64,000 nucleotides of DNA, from IMG/VR virus record IMGVR_UViG_3300031576_000019, positions 26,774 through 90,773 of that record; one strand, 5' to 3'. The number at the start of each line of letters is the position of its first letter. Position 1 is the stretch's first letter. Position numbers and translations under genes: made by a program. Below, piece after piece: positions 1 to 8,319 of the stretch. Below the pieces are notes generated by a model. The model was not told where the DNA came from and did no database searches. It saw nothing but the letters and a program-made list of their open reading frames with translations. Source of the DNA: a virus.

Positions 1-3000
1 TGGACCCATGTTGTGGAACGGGCGAGGCATTAGCCACCATAGAAAGGATGCGCGGTCCCGCAGAAACGTATGGAATAGAACTGTCGGACGTTCGTGAACT
101 AGAAGCAAAAACCCGTCTCACGACTACGATTTGTTGCGGTTACGAGTATTCCCAAATTACCGACGACACTTTTTCATTGGTACTTTTGAATCCGCCGTAT
201 GATGGCGAGGGAGACACAGGTGGTGGGGCAAGGATGGAAGAGACCTTCCTGCTCAACACCACCTCCCGCATCACACCAAGGGGTATTCTCCTTTATCTCA
301 TTCCCCACATCCGCTTGCACAATGAGAAGATTGCCCGCCACCTGGCTGGCTGGTATTCTGACCTGCGCTGTTTCAAATTTGCCAAAGAAGATTACGAGGT
401 CTTTGACCAAATCATCTTGTTTGGCGTGCGGCGGGCCGAATATAAGGCCCCAACCGCCGAGGCCCAAAACGAAATCCTCAATATCTGGTCGGTTGGGAAT
501 CTGGTAGACCGCTACGATGAAGTAGTTGGCGAGAAGGGGAAGGCTCACCGTGTAGCTGTTCCAGCACCCATGCCCTTCTTTGTTGCTGGGCAGGGTGAGT
601 ATGCCGTCCCTGATGCGCCTCTGCGCGGGCGGCATGGGGCTCCCTTCAAATTCCAATACCTAATTGTGTCTGACGAGGACAAGATTCGTGAGTCCGAGCG
701 GGCCGCAGGCCGACTCATCCGGGGCAACGCTTGGCGTGACCTCACTCCGCGTCTTGAGCCACTGGTAATTGAACCAGCCATGGAGCCCAAGAAGGGCCAT
801 ATCGCTATGCAGGTCAGTGGTGGTCTGCTTGGCACCAATCTCCTCAACGACCAGGGGCGCGTCATTCTCCTGAAAGGTTCGGTTATCAAGCGGTCCGTCA
901 CGAAGAAGGTAGTACAACCTGTAGACGAGGAGGGCGCGGAACCCCAGCCAGAGGAAGATGACGACAAAGAACATATGAATAAGGTAGAGATGGAGGAGCG
1001 TTTCTACACCAGTATGGCCGTGCTGTCGGAGGCCGGTGAACTCACCATTACCGAGGATGTATCGGAGGTCAAGGAACTGTTGGTCAAGCATGTGGCTCAA
1101 CTGGCCGATGTGGTTCAGGCCCGAAACCAGCCGCGCTACAGCATGAATCCTAAACCATGGGAGTGGGCTATCTTTGACAACCTCTCGCGTAGCCGACAAC
1201 TACCGGGCCGAAACGAAACGGGCTTGACCGACTTTCAGAAGCACTTGACCGTTGCAATGGGACGTTTGTGTCTGGCTGATGGGGCCGGGTTTATCAATGC
1301 GGAAATGGGAAGCGGCAAAACCACCATTGGTATCTCTATTGCTGAATATCTCAGTGCGGCCAAGACACGCAAGAATAAAGCGCCTGTTTATCCGGTCCTG
1401 GTCGTCGGACCTGGCATTGTTACTGGTAAAGAGAACTGGCCAAAGGAAATTCCCGAGGTCATCCCTGGCGCGAAAGCCCGAGTGATTGAAGTGGGAGCGA
1501 AAGCCGCTCCCAGGCCGATGAAGATTGGACAGTATCTTTTCTCCATCTTGGGATTACATCTCAATAAGTCCGACTTTGAAGGGAAGAATGCCTACGGATG
1601 CCTTAACTTGCTCAAAAGGATAACCTCCGAGCAGAAATTGCGCGTGCCCAAGGCTATTGCTAAAGCGGTAGAGTTTTCACTGCACGAGGCCGAGAAGCGC
1701 AAGCCTATTCGCCGACGCGGAGCTACTCATCCCAATCTGCTTGATGGTCGCATAGGTGGTTTCCTGTGGCTAGGACTGGATATGCCGCGCGACCCCGCTA
1801 CTGAGGATGACCGCCGCTACTCGGTCGCCCAATTTCTGGACGAGTACGCCAGTGGCGTAATGCCTCTCAAGTCCTTCGCTATTTTGTCGCACGAGACGGC
1901 CAAGCTGGGCCCAGGACGGGTGCCAGCCATCGTTGAGCGGAGCATCCTGAGTAGTAGTGACTCTATTGTGGTCTGCGCCTGTCCCATTTGTGGCACTCCG
2001 CTTCAAGATGTAGACCCTAAGACAGAGGAGAAGTTTTATATCACGCCCTCCAACTTGGAGGAGTGGATTGGCGCTAAACGCCGGTTCTGCGTGGCGCCCA
2101 TGCGTTCTCATAATGACAAGGCCCATCGGGCTGAGATCGGCAAGCGGATTTGGGACCCGGATAAGGGCAAGCATGTCGTGATGGTAAACGACGAACACGA
2201 CCAGCCCCATGTGTGCGGGAGTCCCCTGTTTTCGTACACCTATTACCGCCGAGAAGCGGCCGCCAGTTACATTGCCAAGAAAGCCAAGAAGAAGTTTGGC
2301 CTGATGCTAATGGACGAAATCCACAAGGCGAAGGCCAAGGGCACAGGCGTCGGGCAAACACTGACTCTGCTCAGCAACGCCATTCCCTATACCGTTGGTC
2401 TGACTGGAACTCTCTTTGGCGGATACAGCACATCCATCTTCTGGCTTCTCTATCGGCTAGCCCCGGAAGTGCGCCAAGAGTTTGGCTTCAACGACGAGCA
2501 ACGGTGGGTGGAACGTTACGGGCTTATCAAAAAGGTTTTCTATAGGGACAAGGAACTTGAGGAAGATGGTTCCTTTACCGGCAAGAAACACTTTGAAACC
2601 GTGACCGAACGGCCCGGCATCTCGCCCGCCATTGTTGGAACAGGATTGAAGTTCTGCTCCTTTAGCAGTCTCACTGACATTGGCTTGCCATTGCCTAAGT
2701 ATTCGGAGGAGATTGCCCGCATTGCTCCCTCGGACGATATGAAGAAACAGTATCTTGAGGCCGACAAGGGTGTTTATGATTGGGCTATCAGCCGAATGCA
2801 CGAACCGGGCGGCAAAGGTGCAATTGGCGTCTGGTTGACCTCGGCCCTCAATCGGCCCAGTTCAATGTGGCGCTATGAGAAGGTAACCTTCAAGGCTCGC
2901 ATCAGTGGCCGCGGCAAGTGGGCCATCCGGGCCGAAGAAGACGTGGCCGAGTTTGAGTCTGTGGTTCCTCCGGGTGGGATCGTGGTGGTGGACGGGAAAG

Positions 3001-3758
3001 AGATTTACAGGCCCGATTTATCAGTCCTGCTCCCCAAAGAAGATTGGCTGGCCACAACCGCTCGTAACGAGATGGTCCAGGGCCGCAAGACGCTGGTGTA
3101 TGTGCGTCAGACTGGCACCCGCGACATTCAGCCCCGACTTCAGGCGGTACTAGAAGCGCGCGGTTTGCGGGTAGGAATTCTGCGCCCATCCCTGGCCCCA
3201 GTCAAGCGTGCGACTTGGATTAAGCAGAACGCTCCCAAATTCGACGTTCTGCTGACCAATGCGCGCCTGGTGGAGGTCGGCCTGAACCTGACAATGTTCG
3301 CCACCGCAATCTTCTATGAACTGGAATGGTCGCTCTACACGCTCTGGCAGGCCATGCGTCGTCTGTATCGACCTGGCGCCCCTCTCCCGGTCAAGCTGTA
3401 CTTCCCGGTCTACACTGGCACGATGGAGGAGAAGGTCATTGACCTGATGGGGGCCAAGATGATGGCCGCTCAGGCCTTCTATGGCGATGAGGTGGGTGGT
3501 GCATTAGTGGAAGACGGTGACACCGGTGACTTACTGGAAGATTTGGTCCGTTCAGCCATGGGCGATCTAAAAATTGGACGGGCCGAGGGTCTTTTCTCGC
3601 TGGGTAATGACCTGCTGGTAACCGAAAGTCCGATGGGTAGTCCAACCGCCGTCAGCCCACGGATGAAGACTATGAGCGAGATGTTGGCTCTGGTCCAAAC
3701 TAGCGTCAGTCACAGGAAGAAGGTTGTCGTCCCCGACACCCAATTCTCGATGTTCTAA
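1..3758 (+). CDS. Methyltransferase-helicase fusion (5' end outside window)
   Basis: Partial: the reading frame is open from base 3, so the ATG at 48 is internal. The residues just before it read DPCCGTGEAL, a class I methyltransferase motif I, and NPPY near base 188 is the amino-methyltransferase catalytic motif, as in DUF6094-type proteins. The rest is an SF2/SNF2-like helicase: Walker A MGSGKTT near 1305, a CxxC pair near 1975 (CACPICG), DEIH near 2311, TGT near 2400, and the C-terminal QAMRRLYRPG motif near 3350. Such fusions resemble phage antirestriction proteins of the P1 DarB kind, which modify or shield injected DNA, but the assignment of that role is inference. One palindromic repeat copy at 2047 is read as SNLEE. 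The helicase and methylase calls are firm; substrate and partner are unknown. Confidence 0.88.
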   Translation, partial: DPCCGTGEALATIERMRGPAETYGIELSDVRELEAKTRLTTTICCGYEYSQITDDTFSLVLLNPPYDGEGDTGGGARMEETFLLNTTSRITPRGILLYLIPHIRLHNEKIARHLAGWYSDLRCFKFAKEDYEVFDQIILFGVRRAEYKAPTAEAQNEILNIWSVGNLVDRYDEVVGEKGKAHRVAVPAPMPFFVAGQGEYAVPDAPLRGRHGAPFKFQYLIVSDEDKIRESERAAGRLIRGNAWRDLTPRLEPLVIEPAMEPKKGHIAMQVSGGLLGTNLLNDQGRVILLKGSVIKRSVTKKVVQPVDEEGAEPQPEEDDDKEHMNKVEMEERFYTSMAVLSEAGELTITEDVSEVKELLVKHVAQLADVVQARNQPRYSMNPKPWEWAIFDNLSRSRQLPGRNETGLTDFQKHLTVAMGRLCLADGAGFINAEMGSGKTTIGISIAEYLSAAKTRKNKAPVYPVLVVGPGIVTGKENWPKEIPEVIPGAKARVIEVGAKAAPRPMKIGQYLFSILGLHLNKSDFEGKNAYGCLNLLKRITSEQKLRVPKAIAKAVEFSLHEAEKRKPIRRRGATHPNLLDGRIGGFLWLGLDMPRDPATEDDRRYSVAQFLDEYASGVMPLKSFAILSHETAKLGPGRVPAIVERSILSSSDSIVVCACPICGTPLQDVDPKTEEKFYITPSNLEEWIGAKRRFCVAPMRSHNDKAHRAEIGKRIWDPDKGKHVVMVNDEHDQPHVCGSPLFSYTYYRREAAASYIAKKAKKKFGLMLMDEIHKAKAKGTGVGQTLTLLSNAIPYTVGLTGTLFGGYSTSIFWLLYRLAPEVRQEFGFNDEQRWVERYGLIKKVFYRDKELEEDGSFTGKKHFETVTERPGISPAIVGTGLKFCSFSSLTDIGLPLPKYSEEIARIAPSDDMKKQYLEADKGVYDWAISRMHEPGGKGAIGVWLTSALNRPSSMWRYEKVTFKARISGRGKWAIRAEEDVAEFESVVPPGGIVVVDGKEIYRPDLSVLLPKEDWLATTARNEMVQGRKTLVYVRQTGTRDIQPRLQAVLEARGLRVGILRPSLAPVKRATWIKQNAPKFDVLLTNARLVEVGLNLTMFATAIFYELEWSLYTLWQAMRRLYRPGAPLPVKLYFPVYTGTMEEKVIDLMGAKMMAAQAFYGDEVGGALVEDGDTGDLLEDLVRSAMGDLKIGRAEGLFSLGNDLLVTESPMGSPTAVSPRMKTMSEMLALVQTSVSHRKKVVVPDTQFSMF
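2047..2061. repeat. Dispersed palindrome, copy 1
   Basis: Exact copy in the CCTCCAACTTGGAGG orientation inside the helicase gene, read in frame as Ser-Asn-Leu-Glu-Glu. Confidence 0.9.
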
Positions 3759-3769
3759 AGGTGATATAA

Positions 3770-3883
3770 ATGGCAAGCAAGTTTGTTCGCACTGAACGCC
3801 GGGATGTCCAAGTCTTAACACTCATGTCCTACCATGTCCGACCTGGAGAGAATCAGTTCTTCTGTAAAACGCAACGGGCTTGA
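3770..3883 (+). CDS. Small protein, 37 aa, unknown
   Basis: ATG lies 11 bases after the helicase stop, with an AAAGGTGAT ribosome-binding site about 5 bases upstream. The peptide begins MASKFVRTERRDVQVL and ends FFCKTQRA; it is basic and has no recognised domain. Placement in the same transcript as the helicase and the good ribosome site support translation. An out-of-frame 39-residue ORF (3834-3953) overlaps it but has no ribosome site. Confidence 0.45.
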   Translation: MASKFVRTERRDVQVLTLMSYHVRPGENQFFCKTQRA

Positions 3884-3982
3884 GAGTTGTGGGGGCCGAT
3901 GCCAGAAAGCGAAAACGTTTGTCGTCTTAGGCGTTGGCCTATTGACCGGATAATCTTTGTCGGCACAAAATAAGGAGCCATC

Positions 3983-4327
3983 ATGCGTTTGTACATTGCA
4001 ACTCGAACAGAAGAAGACGGACCACAAGTATCCGTTCAGGATGTCGAGAAAGCCACATCCTACCCACTCAAACATATACTCCGTCACTCGCCCAATGGCT
4101 TTGAGTGGCATTATGGCGGGAGCGGACCGGCGGACCTCGCGCTTAGTATCTTGGCCGATTACTTTGGTGAACAGGATATCGACCCCGCCAGTTTTCTCTA
4201 TAAGACTCGTTCCGAGCGTCTCTACCAAGCCTTCAAGTGGCGTTTCATTGCGCCTGCACCAAGAGGAGACTGGATTCTCGCGGAAGGAGATATTACCGCC
4301 TGGCTCAAACACGAGGGTGAAATCTAG
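3983..4327 (+). CDS. DUF6166-like protein
   Basis: 114 residues behind a TAAGGAG ribosome site. The segment GFEWHYGGSGPADLALSILADYF (positions about 40-62) is the hallmark of the DUF6166 family, short proteins common in phages and plasmids with no known activity. No catalytic motif is visible. It is followed closely by a palindromic repeat and a terminator-like hairpin, so it is probably the last gene of the leading transcript. Confidence 0.75.
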   Translation: MRLYIATRTEEDGPQVSVQDVEKATSYPLKHILRHSPNGFEWHYGGSGPADLALSILADYFGEQDIDPASFLYKTRSERLYQAFKWRFIAPAPRGDWILAEGDITAWLKHEGEI

Positions 4328-4331
4328 TTTC

Positions 4332-4346
4332 CCTCCAAGTTGGAGG
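4332..4346. repeat. Dispersed palindrome, copy 2
   Basis: Exact copy, intergenic. The symmetry extends to 19 bp (4330-4348). It is followed at once by the TTGCTTCGCAGA motif. Confidence 0.9.
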
Positions 4347-4351
4347 GATTA

Positions 4352-4364
4352 GTTGCTTCGCAGA
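4352..4364 (+). repeat. TTGCTTCGCAGA motif, copy 1
   Basis: AGTTGCTTCGCAGAG also occurs near 9846 and 18249, each time between genes or just before a ribosome site. TGC-TTC-GCA can fold as a minimal hairpin. Function is unknown. Confidence 0.5.
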
Positions 4365-4366
4365 GT

Positions 4367-4394
4367 AGCCTCATAGAAATATGAGGCTCTTTTT
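4367..4394 (+). terminator. Rho-independent terminator
   Basis: AGCCTCAT and ATGAGGCT form a perfect 8-bp stem with a 6-nt loop, followed by CTTTTT. It lies just upstream of the radC ribosome site, so radC either has its own promoter or depends on read-through. Confidence 0.75.
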
Positions 4395-4408
4395 AGTTGG
4401 AGGTCTGT

Positions 4409-5059
4409 ATGCAAGAAGAAACAATCTACCCAACTGGGGACAAGCCCTATGAACGAGTCCTTCGCAATCCGCGAGGCTGTTCCCAACTCGAATTGTTGGT
4501 CACCATTGTAGGGGAAAGACCGGCCCGCAATCTACTCCAAGCAGCTGGCGATCTGTCTGGTATCTATCGCATGGGGGTACACGACCTGCTAGGCATAGAT
4601 GGCCTGGGAGAACGGCGGACCGCGATGATTATGGCCATACGTGAGGTAGCGAACCTTTCCATGGTTCCACTGGCCCGCTCGGTCACCGATTCAGCTGGTG
4701 CTGCCTATGCTCTGTTTCGCCCAAATTTCGTGGGCCGCGAACAGGAATATCTGTATGTTCTTTTGCTCGACACTCGCAATCGCGCTATTGGCCAGCCCAT
4801 TGAAATCTATCACGGGTCACTCAACACCTCGCTGATTCGGGTCAGCGAAGTTTTCTGCGTCGCGATCAAAGCCAATGCGGCCTCCATTGTGATAGCCCAC
4901 AACCATCCCAGCGGCGACCCCTCGCCCAGCCCCGAAGATGTGGCCGTGACCCGCGCCCTCATCGAAGCCGGGAAACTGTTGGATGTGGAGGTGCTGGATC
5001 ATCTGGTCGTTGGCGACAATCGCTTTGTATCAATGCAAGAACGCGGCCTGGCCTTCTAA
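4409..5059 (+). CDS. radC: RadC-family JAB/MPN metalloprotein
   Basis: 216 residues. ATG 4409 is chosen because GGAGG ends 5 bases upstream; a TTG in frame at 4397 would put that site inside the gene. The N-terminal half has the helix-hairpin-helix-like region (GIDGLGERRTAMI, about 65-77). The C-terminal JAB domain carries HNHPSGDPSPSPED, the zinc-binding HxH...D motif, and ends DHLVVGD as in RadC. RadC-type proteins are frequent on mobile elements; the biochemical role is unsettled in spite of the old DNA-repair name. A GGAGG site leads on to the next gene. Confidence 0.9.
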   Translation: MQEETIYPTGDKPYERVLRNPRGCSQLELLVTIVGERPARNLLQAAGDLSGIYRMGVHDLLGIDGLGERRTAMIMAIREVANLSMVPLARSVTDSAGAAYALFRPNFVGREQEYLYVLLLDTRNRAIGQPIEIYHGSLNTSLIRVSEVFCVAIKANAASIVIAHNHPSGDPSPSPEDVAVTRALIEAGKLLDVEVLDHLVVGDNRFVSMQERGLAF

Positions 5060-5073
5060 TTAGGAGGAATAGT

Positions 5074-5490
5074 ATGGATCCCATCACCGAAATCCAAACC
5101 GTCTTATGTGCAGCTGGCCAGGGGGAAGAACAGGCTATGGCGCTTGTTCACAAAATGTGCATAATTATTCACATGATTGACGACTCCCCTACTCTGCTTA
5201 AACGCGCCGAGACACTTCATGTTCGTTGGACCCTGCACGCCGCCCAGCTCCGCGTTCTTAGTACGTTCAAGTTTCTGCCAGATGAAAATCTCCACAACAC
5301 CGCCAAGGCTGAAGCCTATGAAGCCTGCGCGTGGCAGATGGGTGAGTTGATTTCTCTTATCAAAGGACTCAACTCATGTTCACCCCTAGCACTCTCCTCG
5401 AACGAACCATCGGAACAAACCAACTGGCTGCAGAAATCCTCATTGGCCTTGCCTACCACATCCCGATTGACCGCGCCAAGCGGTGGGTAG
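5074..5490 (+). CDS. Unknown protein, 138 aa, overlong 3' end
   Basis: Starts behind a TAGGAGGAATAGT ribosome site. The first 100 residues are helical in character (for example LLKRAETLHVRWTLHAAQLRV). From base 5376 onwards it overlaps the next gene for 115 bases in another frame, and that tail (Ser/Pro/Thr-rich) looks like an out-of-frame reading of the downstream gene. A TAG stop lies one frame away at about 5388, so a single-base indel may have extended this protein. No family recognised. Confidence 0.6.
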   Translation: MDPITEIQTVLCAAGQGEEQAMALVHKMCIIIHMIDDSPTLLKRAETLHVRWTLHAAQLRVLSTFKFLPDENLHNTAKAEAYEACAWQMGELISLIKGLNSCSPLALSSNEPSEQTNWLQKSSLALPTTSRLTAPSGG

Positions 5491-5642
5491 AGCCTAGTCC
5501 GTTCACCATTTTTGCACTCAATTTAGAAGGGATAACCGACGCCGCCATTGCGCGGGAATTTGGCGTTTCGCCGGTTGTCGTGTTTCACCGCAAGGCGGTT
5601 ATTCGCCAAGTGACTGCCGACATCTTGGCGCTGGAGGAATAG
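5376..5642 (+). CDS. Unknown protein with HTH-like segment
   Basis: 88 residues, with AAAGGA 8 bases before ATG. Residues about 50-75 (EGITDAAIAREFGVSPVVVFHRK) have the spacing of a helix-turn-helix with Gly in the turn region, so a small DNA-binding protein is plausible. Its stop is followed directly by the ATG of the next gene. Confidence 0.6.
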   Translation: MFTPSTLLERTIGTNQLAAEILIGLAYHIPIDRAKRWVEPSPFTIFALNLEGITDAAIAREFGVSPVVVFHRKAVIRQVTADILALEE

Positions 5643-5957
5643 ATGTTAGATCAGATACAGAGAATGGTCGGAGGAGCTCGCAGACAACTTTTCCCCACTC
5701 CCACCGAGACGCTCATCATGGACCTCGAGCGGTTTATTGAGCACATCGAGTCTACTCCCGGTCTAAAGCGGTGGGAAATTCGATTTCCCCGCAAAGCCGT
5801 TCGGCAGGCCAAGGCGGGTGAGATGGTTATATTGAAGCAATTTAACGCGCGCTTGGAACTCCGGGCGCGGAAGTGTAGTCTAGCGGTTTTTTACGATCTC
5901 GCTCACGATCCGCGCGGCGAGGATGGCATCATTGTTGAAAGGAAACGCAGCAGATGA
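5643..5957 (+). CDS. Unknown basic protein, 104 aa
   Basis: Starts immediately after the upstream stop, with GGAGG-like TGGAGGAAT inside the preceding gene as ribosome site. The sequence is Arg/Lys-rich with no recognised domain. Its 3' end overlaps the next start by 4 bases (ATGA), so it is translationally coupled. Confidence 0.6.
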   Translation: MLDQIQRMVGGARRQLFPTPTETLIMDLERFIEHIESTPGLKRWEIRFPRKAVRQAKAGEMVILKQFNARLELRARKCSLAVFYDLAHDPRGEDGIIVERKRSR

Positions 5958-6145
5958 AGATTATCAAACTGACACTTGTAGTGTCAGAGGAGATCGTCGA
6001 TGATCTCTTGAACAATGTTATTCCGGGGGAGGTGGTTTATTACAGCACTCAGCCCGGTATTCTCACCACCGAGCTCCGCCACCGGATTGCCACTTGGGAG
6101 AATCTCGCGCGCCAAATTCAGACCCAGAAGGACAGCCAAGCATGA
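5954..6145 (+). CDS. Unknown protein, 63 aa
   Basis: Coupled by ATGA overlap to both neighbours. Acidic N-terminal half (VVSEEIVDDLLNNVIPGE). No family recognised. Confidence 0.55.
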   Translation: MKIIKLTLVVSEEIVDDLLNNVIPGEVVYYSTQPGILTTELRHRIATWENLARQIQTQKDSQA

Positions 6146-6537
6146 AAAACCTCGTCATTAGCAAGAGTTTTTCACATCTCTGGCCCGCGCCAGAGATTTT
6201 CGTTATCCCACTCACGGCCGAAAATGTGAGTTTCCTTAACCATCTATGTGTGAATGTGAGGCTAGATCTGACTGTGCTACTAACGATCTATCCCAGAAGC
6301 GAGTTTGTTGTTGAGGCGCGGGCCCTGTTTGCCATCCACGAAGATCGCCCAGAATCGCTGGACGAAACGTGGATGATTGTTGACCAACACGCGGAATTTC
6401 CCTCTAAGTTAGAGGGCGGCAACCAATATCTTGTGTGTGACCAAGAGGGCTTCACCCTCCGAGTCTATGCCGACGAGGGCGGTGACTATGCCGACTCCGA
6501 AGATATTGAGTGGAAAGTTCTGGAGCAAATCGAATGA
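6142..6537 (+). CDS. Unknown protein, 131 aa
   Basis: ATG 6142 is preferred over the in-frame upstream 6094 because it overlaps the preceding stop as ATGA and has GAAGGA upstream. Acidic C-terminal half. It contains the only palindrome copy with paired changes in both arms (6401-6415), read as SKLEG. No family recognised. Confidence 0.6.
   Translation: MKNLVISKSFSHLWPAPEIFVIPLTAENVSFLNHLCVNVRLDLTVLLTIYPRSEFVVEARALFAIHEDRPESLDETWMIVDQHAEFPSKLEGGNQYLVCDQEGFTLRVYADEGGDYADSEDIEWKVLEQIE
6401..6415. repeat. Dispersed palindrome, compensated variant
   Basis: CCTCTAAGTTAGAGG: relative to the consensus, C to T in the left arm is matched by G to A in the right arm, so dyad symmetry is kept. Read as Ser-Lys-Leu-Glu-Gly. 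Confidence 0.8.
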
Positions 6538-6749
6538 AAACCGTCATTCTTATAAGGCAAACATCCGAGCCGTTTACAGATAACGAACGACAAGAGACAG
6601 CAAGAATTCTGCGAGCGTTGGCTGAACGTGTTGAACGGTTGCCATACTTCTCGCCAGGGGCCGATATGCCTCTTTTTGATAAGAATGGTGATGAGACAGG
6701 CTTCTGTACCGTTCTCACTGATACCGCCGTGTGGAGAATTGCAGAATGA
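6534..6749 (+). CDS. Unknown protein, 71 aa
   Basis: ATG 6534 overlaps the upstream stop as ATGA; the longer frame from 6510 would overlap more and has no ribosome site. Begins MKTVILIRQTSEPFTDNE. No family recognised. Confidence 0.55.
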   Translation: MKTVILIRQTSEPFTDNERQETARILRALAERVERLPYFSPGADMPLFDKNGDETGFCTVLTDTAVWRIAE

Positions 6750-7294
6750 CCCCCATGCAGAAGATCATCGAAACCATACTGGCTAATCACAACCTGCTTG
6801 GGGCCTTCAACGATCCCGAATGTCATGAGTTACACCTGAAACTGGAAAACAAGCCCTACATGCCACTCGTGATTGAGAAGGTCGGGGCTGACACCATATC
6901 TGTTTGTCACTTCTTTATACAAGAAGGCGATGTGATGTATGACCCAGAACTGACCTTCGGCTGGCTGGATTGGGTACCAACCTCAATTACCCAACATCCG
7001 CTGGGTCGGTACGCCGAGGTTTTCCGAGCTGTAGGTGACAACCCGCGAGCACTATGCGACTCCCAACTACTCAGAGAGTTGAAATCATTTGCAACGATGT
7101 GGGCTACAAACATCAAAGACCAAGGTTTTACCGGTGACAATGTGAAAGCCAAGAGTCTAAGCCACTCGCAGGTGACTGGAAAGCCGAATGTAGAAGACGA
7201 CTATGTTGAGCCAGCCATTCCGTTCAGTTTGCCTGACGATGCCGATATTCAGCCAGTCTATGACCAAGTAGATACAGGCTGGGGAATAGATTGA
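6746..7294 (+). CDS. DUF6908-like protein
   Basis: 182 residues, coupled to the preceding gene by ATGA overlap. Residues about 30-75 (KPYMPLVIEKVGADTISVCH... followed by GDVMYDPELTFGW) match the conserved core that I associate with DUF6908, a family of phage and mobile-element proteins without known function. The C-terminal 50 residues are acidic and probably disordered. Family assignment is from memory of the motif and is moderate. Confidence 0.6.
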   Translation: MTPMQKIIETILANHNLLGAFNDPECHELHLKLENKPYMPLVIEKVGADTISVCHFFIQEGDVMYDPELTFGWLDWVPTSITQHPLGRYAEVFRAVGDNPRALCDSQLLRELKSFATMWATNIKDQGFTGDNVKAKSLSHSQVTGKPNVEDDYVEPAIPFSLPDDADIQPVYDQVDTGWGID

Positions 7295-7307
7295 CAGGTG
7301 AAGGATT

Positions 7308-7637
7308 ATGCCAGATTACAGATTGACCTATGCTCGCATAGTTATTATGGAGACTTACATCATCGGGGCCAAAGACCAGGAGGATGCTACGGAAATAGCC
7401 TTCAAGTTAGAGACAGAGGGAAAACTTGGCCTACAAAAGTGTCAAACGCGCCGCGCGCTGGATGGTTGGGAGCCCAAACAAGCCAGTTTAATCCGCGAGA
7501 TTGTGGACGATGACACGATCTGGGAGATTGAGAAATTGTCCGGCCTTGACTTTGATGCAGAAGACGAGAGTGTATTTCGAGCCGAAGCTGTTCACCTTGA
7601 GGCCGCTTACGAAGACCGGATAGGAGAACTAGAATGA
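7308..7637 (+). CDS. Unknown acidic protein, 109 aa
   Basis: ATG 7308 lies behind GTGAAGGAT. The C-terminal half is strongly acidic and Ala/Glu-rich. Coupled to the next gene by ATGA overlap. No family recognised. Confidence 0.6.
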   Translation: MPDYRLTYARIVIMETYIIGAKDQEDATEIAFKLETEGKLGLQKCQTRRALDGWEPKQASLIREIVDDDTIWEIEKLSGLDFDAEDESVFRAEAVHLEAAYEDRIGELE

Positions 7638-8056
7638 GACTGCAACCTAGTGGTGCCTATTGCACTGGCGACCTCATTTGTGCCTATCGGTTAGAAGATA
7701 AGACGCGCAAGAACCAGTTTAGGAAAGATACGGTAGCCCTATTACGCGCAGTGGGCAAACTCATGTTGGAGCAAGGCTATGTTAAACAATCTGTCGCCTT
7801 CAATATGGGTGGCATAGCGGTTTCGGGGGATGCCCATGCCGAGTATCTCAACTTAAGCAATCTACAGGCCGTCTATTGCACCATCAATCAAACCTTTGTC
7901 GTTGGCCCGCGCGAAGACGGTATCTGCATTCGGGCCGTTATCCGTCAGTACAGTGATGCCCGCCCTAGATATGATGGCCCCAATCACTGGTTCTCCGGCG
8001 ATCTGGATGACGAGCAATTAGCGCGCGTTTTGATAAAGATAATGGAGACTCCATGA
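7634..8056 (+). CDS. Unknown protein, 140 aa
   Basis: Overlaps both neighbours by ATGA. Contains a mix of strand-like and charged segments (GRE-type surface), no catalytic motif that I can identify. Confidence 0.6.
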   Translation: MRLQPSGAYCTGDLICAYRLEDKTRKNQFRKDTVALLRAVGKLMLEQGYVKQSVAFNMGGIAVSGDAHAEYLNLSNLQAVYCTINQTFVVGPREDGICIRAVIRQYSDARPRYDGPNHWFSGDLDDEQLARVLIKIMETP

Positions 8057-8319
8057 TAAAACAACAAATTCGATTTAACGTTAGCGACAAAGATAGCTCT
8101 TCTCCCGCCCTCTGCCCTTGTCGTGTGACGGTTGACCAATACGGGAATATGGAGTTGTTCGTTGAGGGCTATGGCACCGCCGACTCAGAGGTGAGCAAAG
8201 GTCCCATTGCCCACCTAGAACTATGGCAGGGCCAACTGCGCTTATTGGTCTGGCCAGACATCAAAAACGAGGAACCCCTGATTATTGATCTGGGGCAGGC
8301 GCGGGAGTCGCTTCGATAA
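8053..8319 (+). CDS. Unknown protein, 88 aa
   Basis: Last gene of the coupled small-gene run that starts at 5.07 kb. Its 3' end overlaps by 38 bases the 3' end of the opposing terminase-like gene. No family recognised. Confidence 0.55.
   Translation: MIKQQIRFNVSDKDSSSPALCPCRVTVDQYGNMELFVEGYGTADSEVSKGPIAHLELWQGQLRLLVWPDIKNEEPLIIDLGQARESLR

Noticed and set aside
3834-3953. 39-codon ORF with SCGGRCQKAKT
   Set aside because: No ribosome site and it overlaps the better-supported 37-codon ORF at 3770.
5157-5172. GTGAA-type dyad inside the 5074 gene (GTGCATAATTATTCAC)
   Set aside because: One mismatch, no -10 box at the usual distance and no gene start follows; probably chance or a decoy site.
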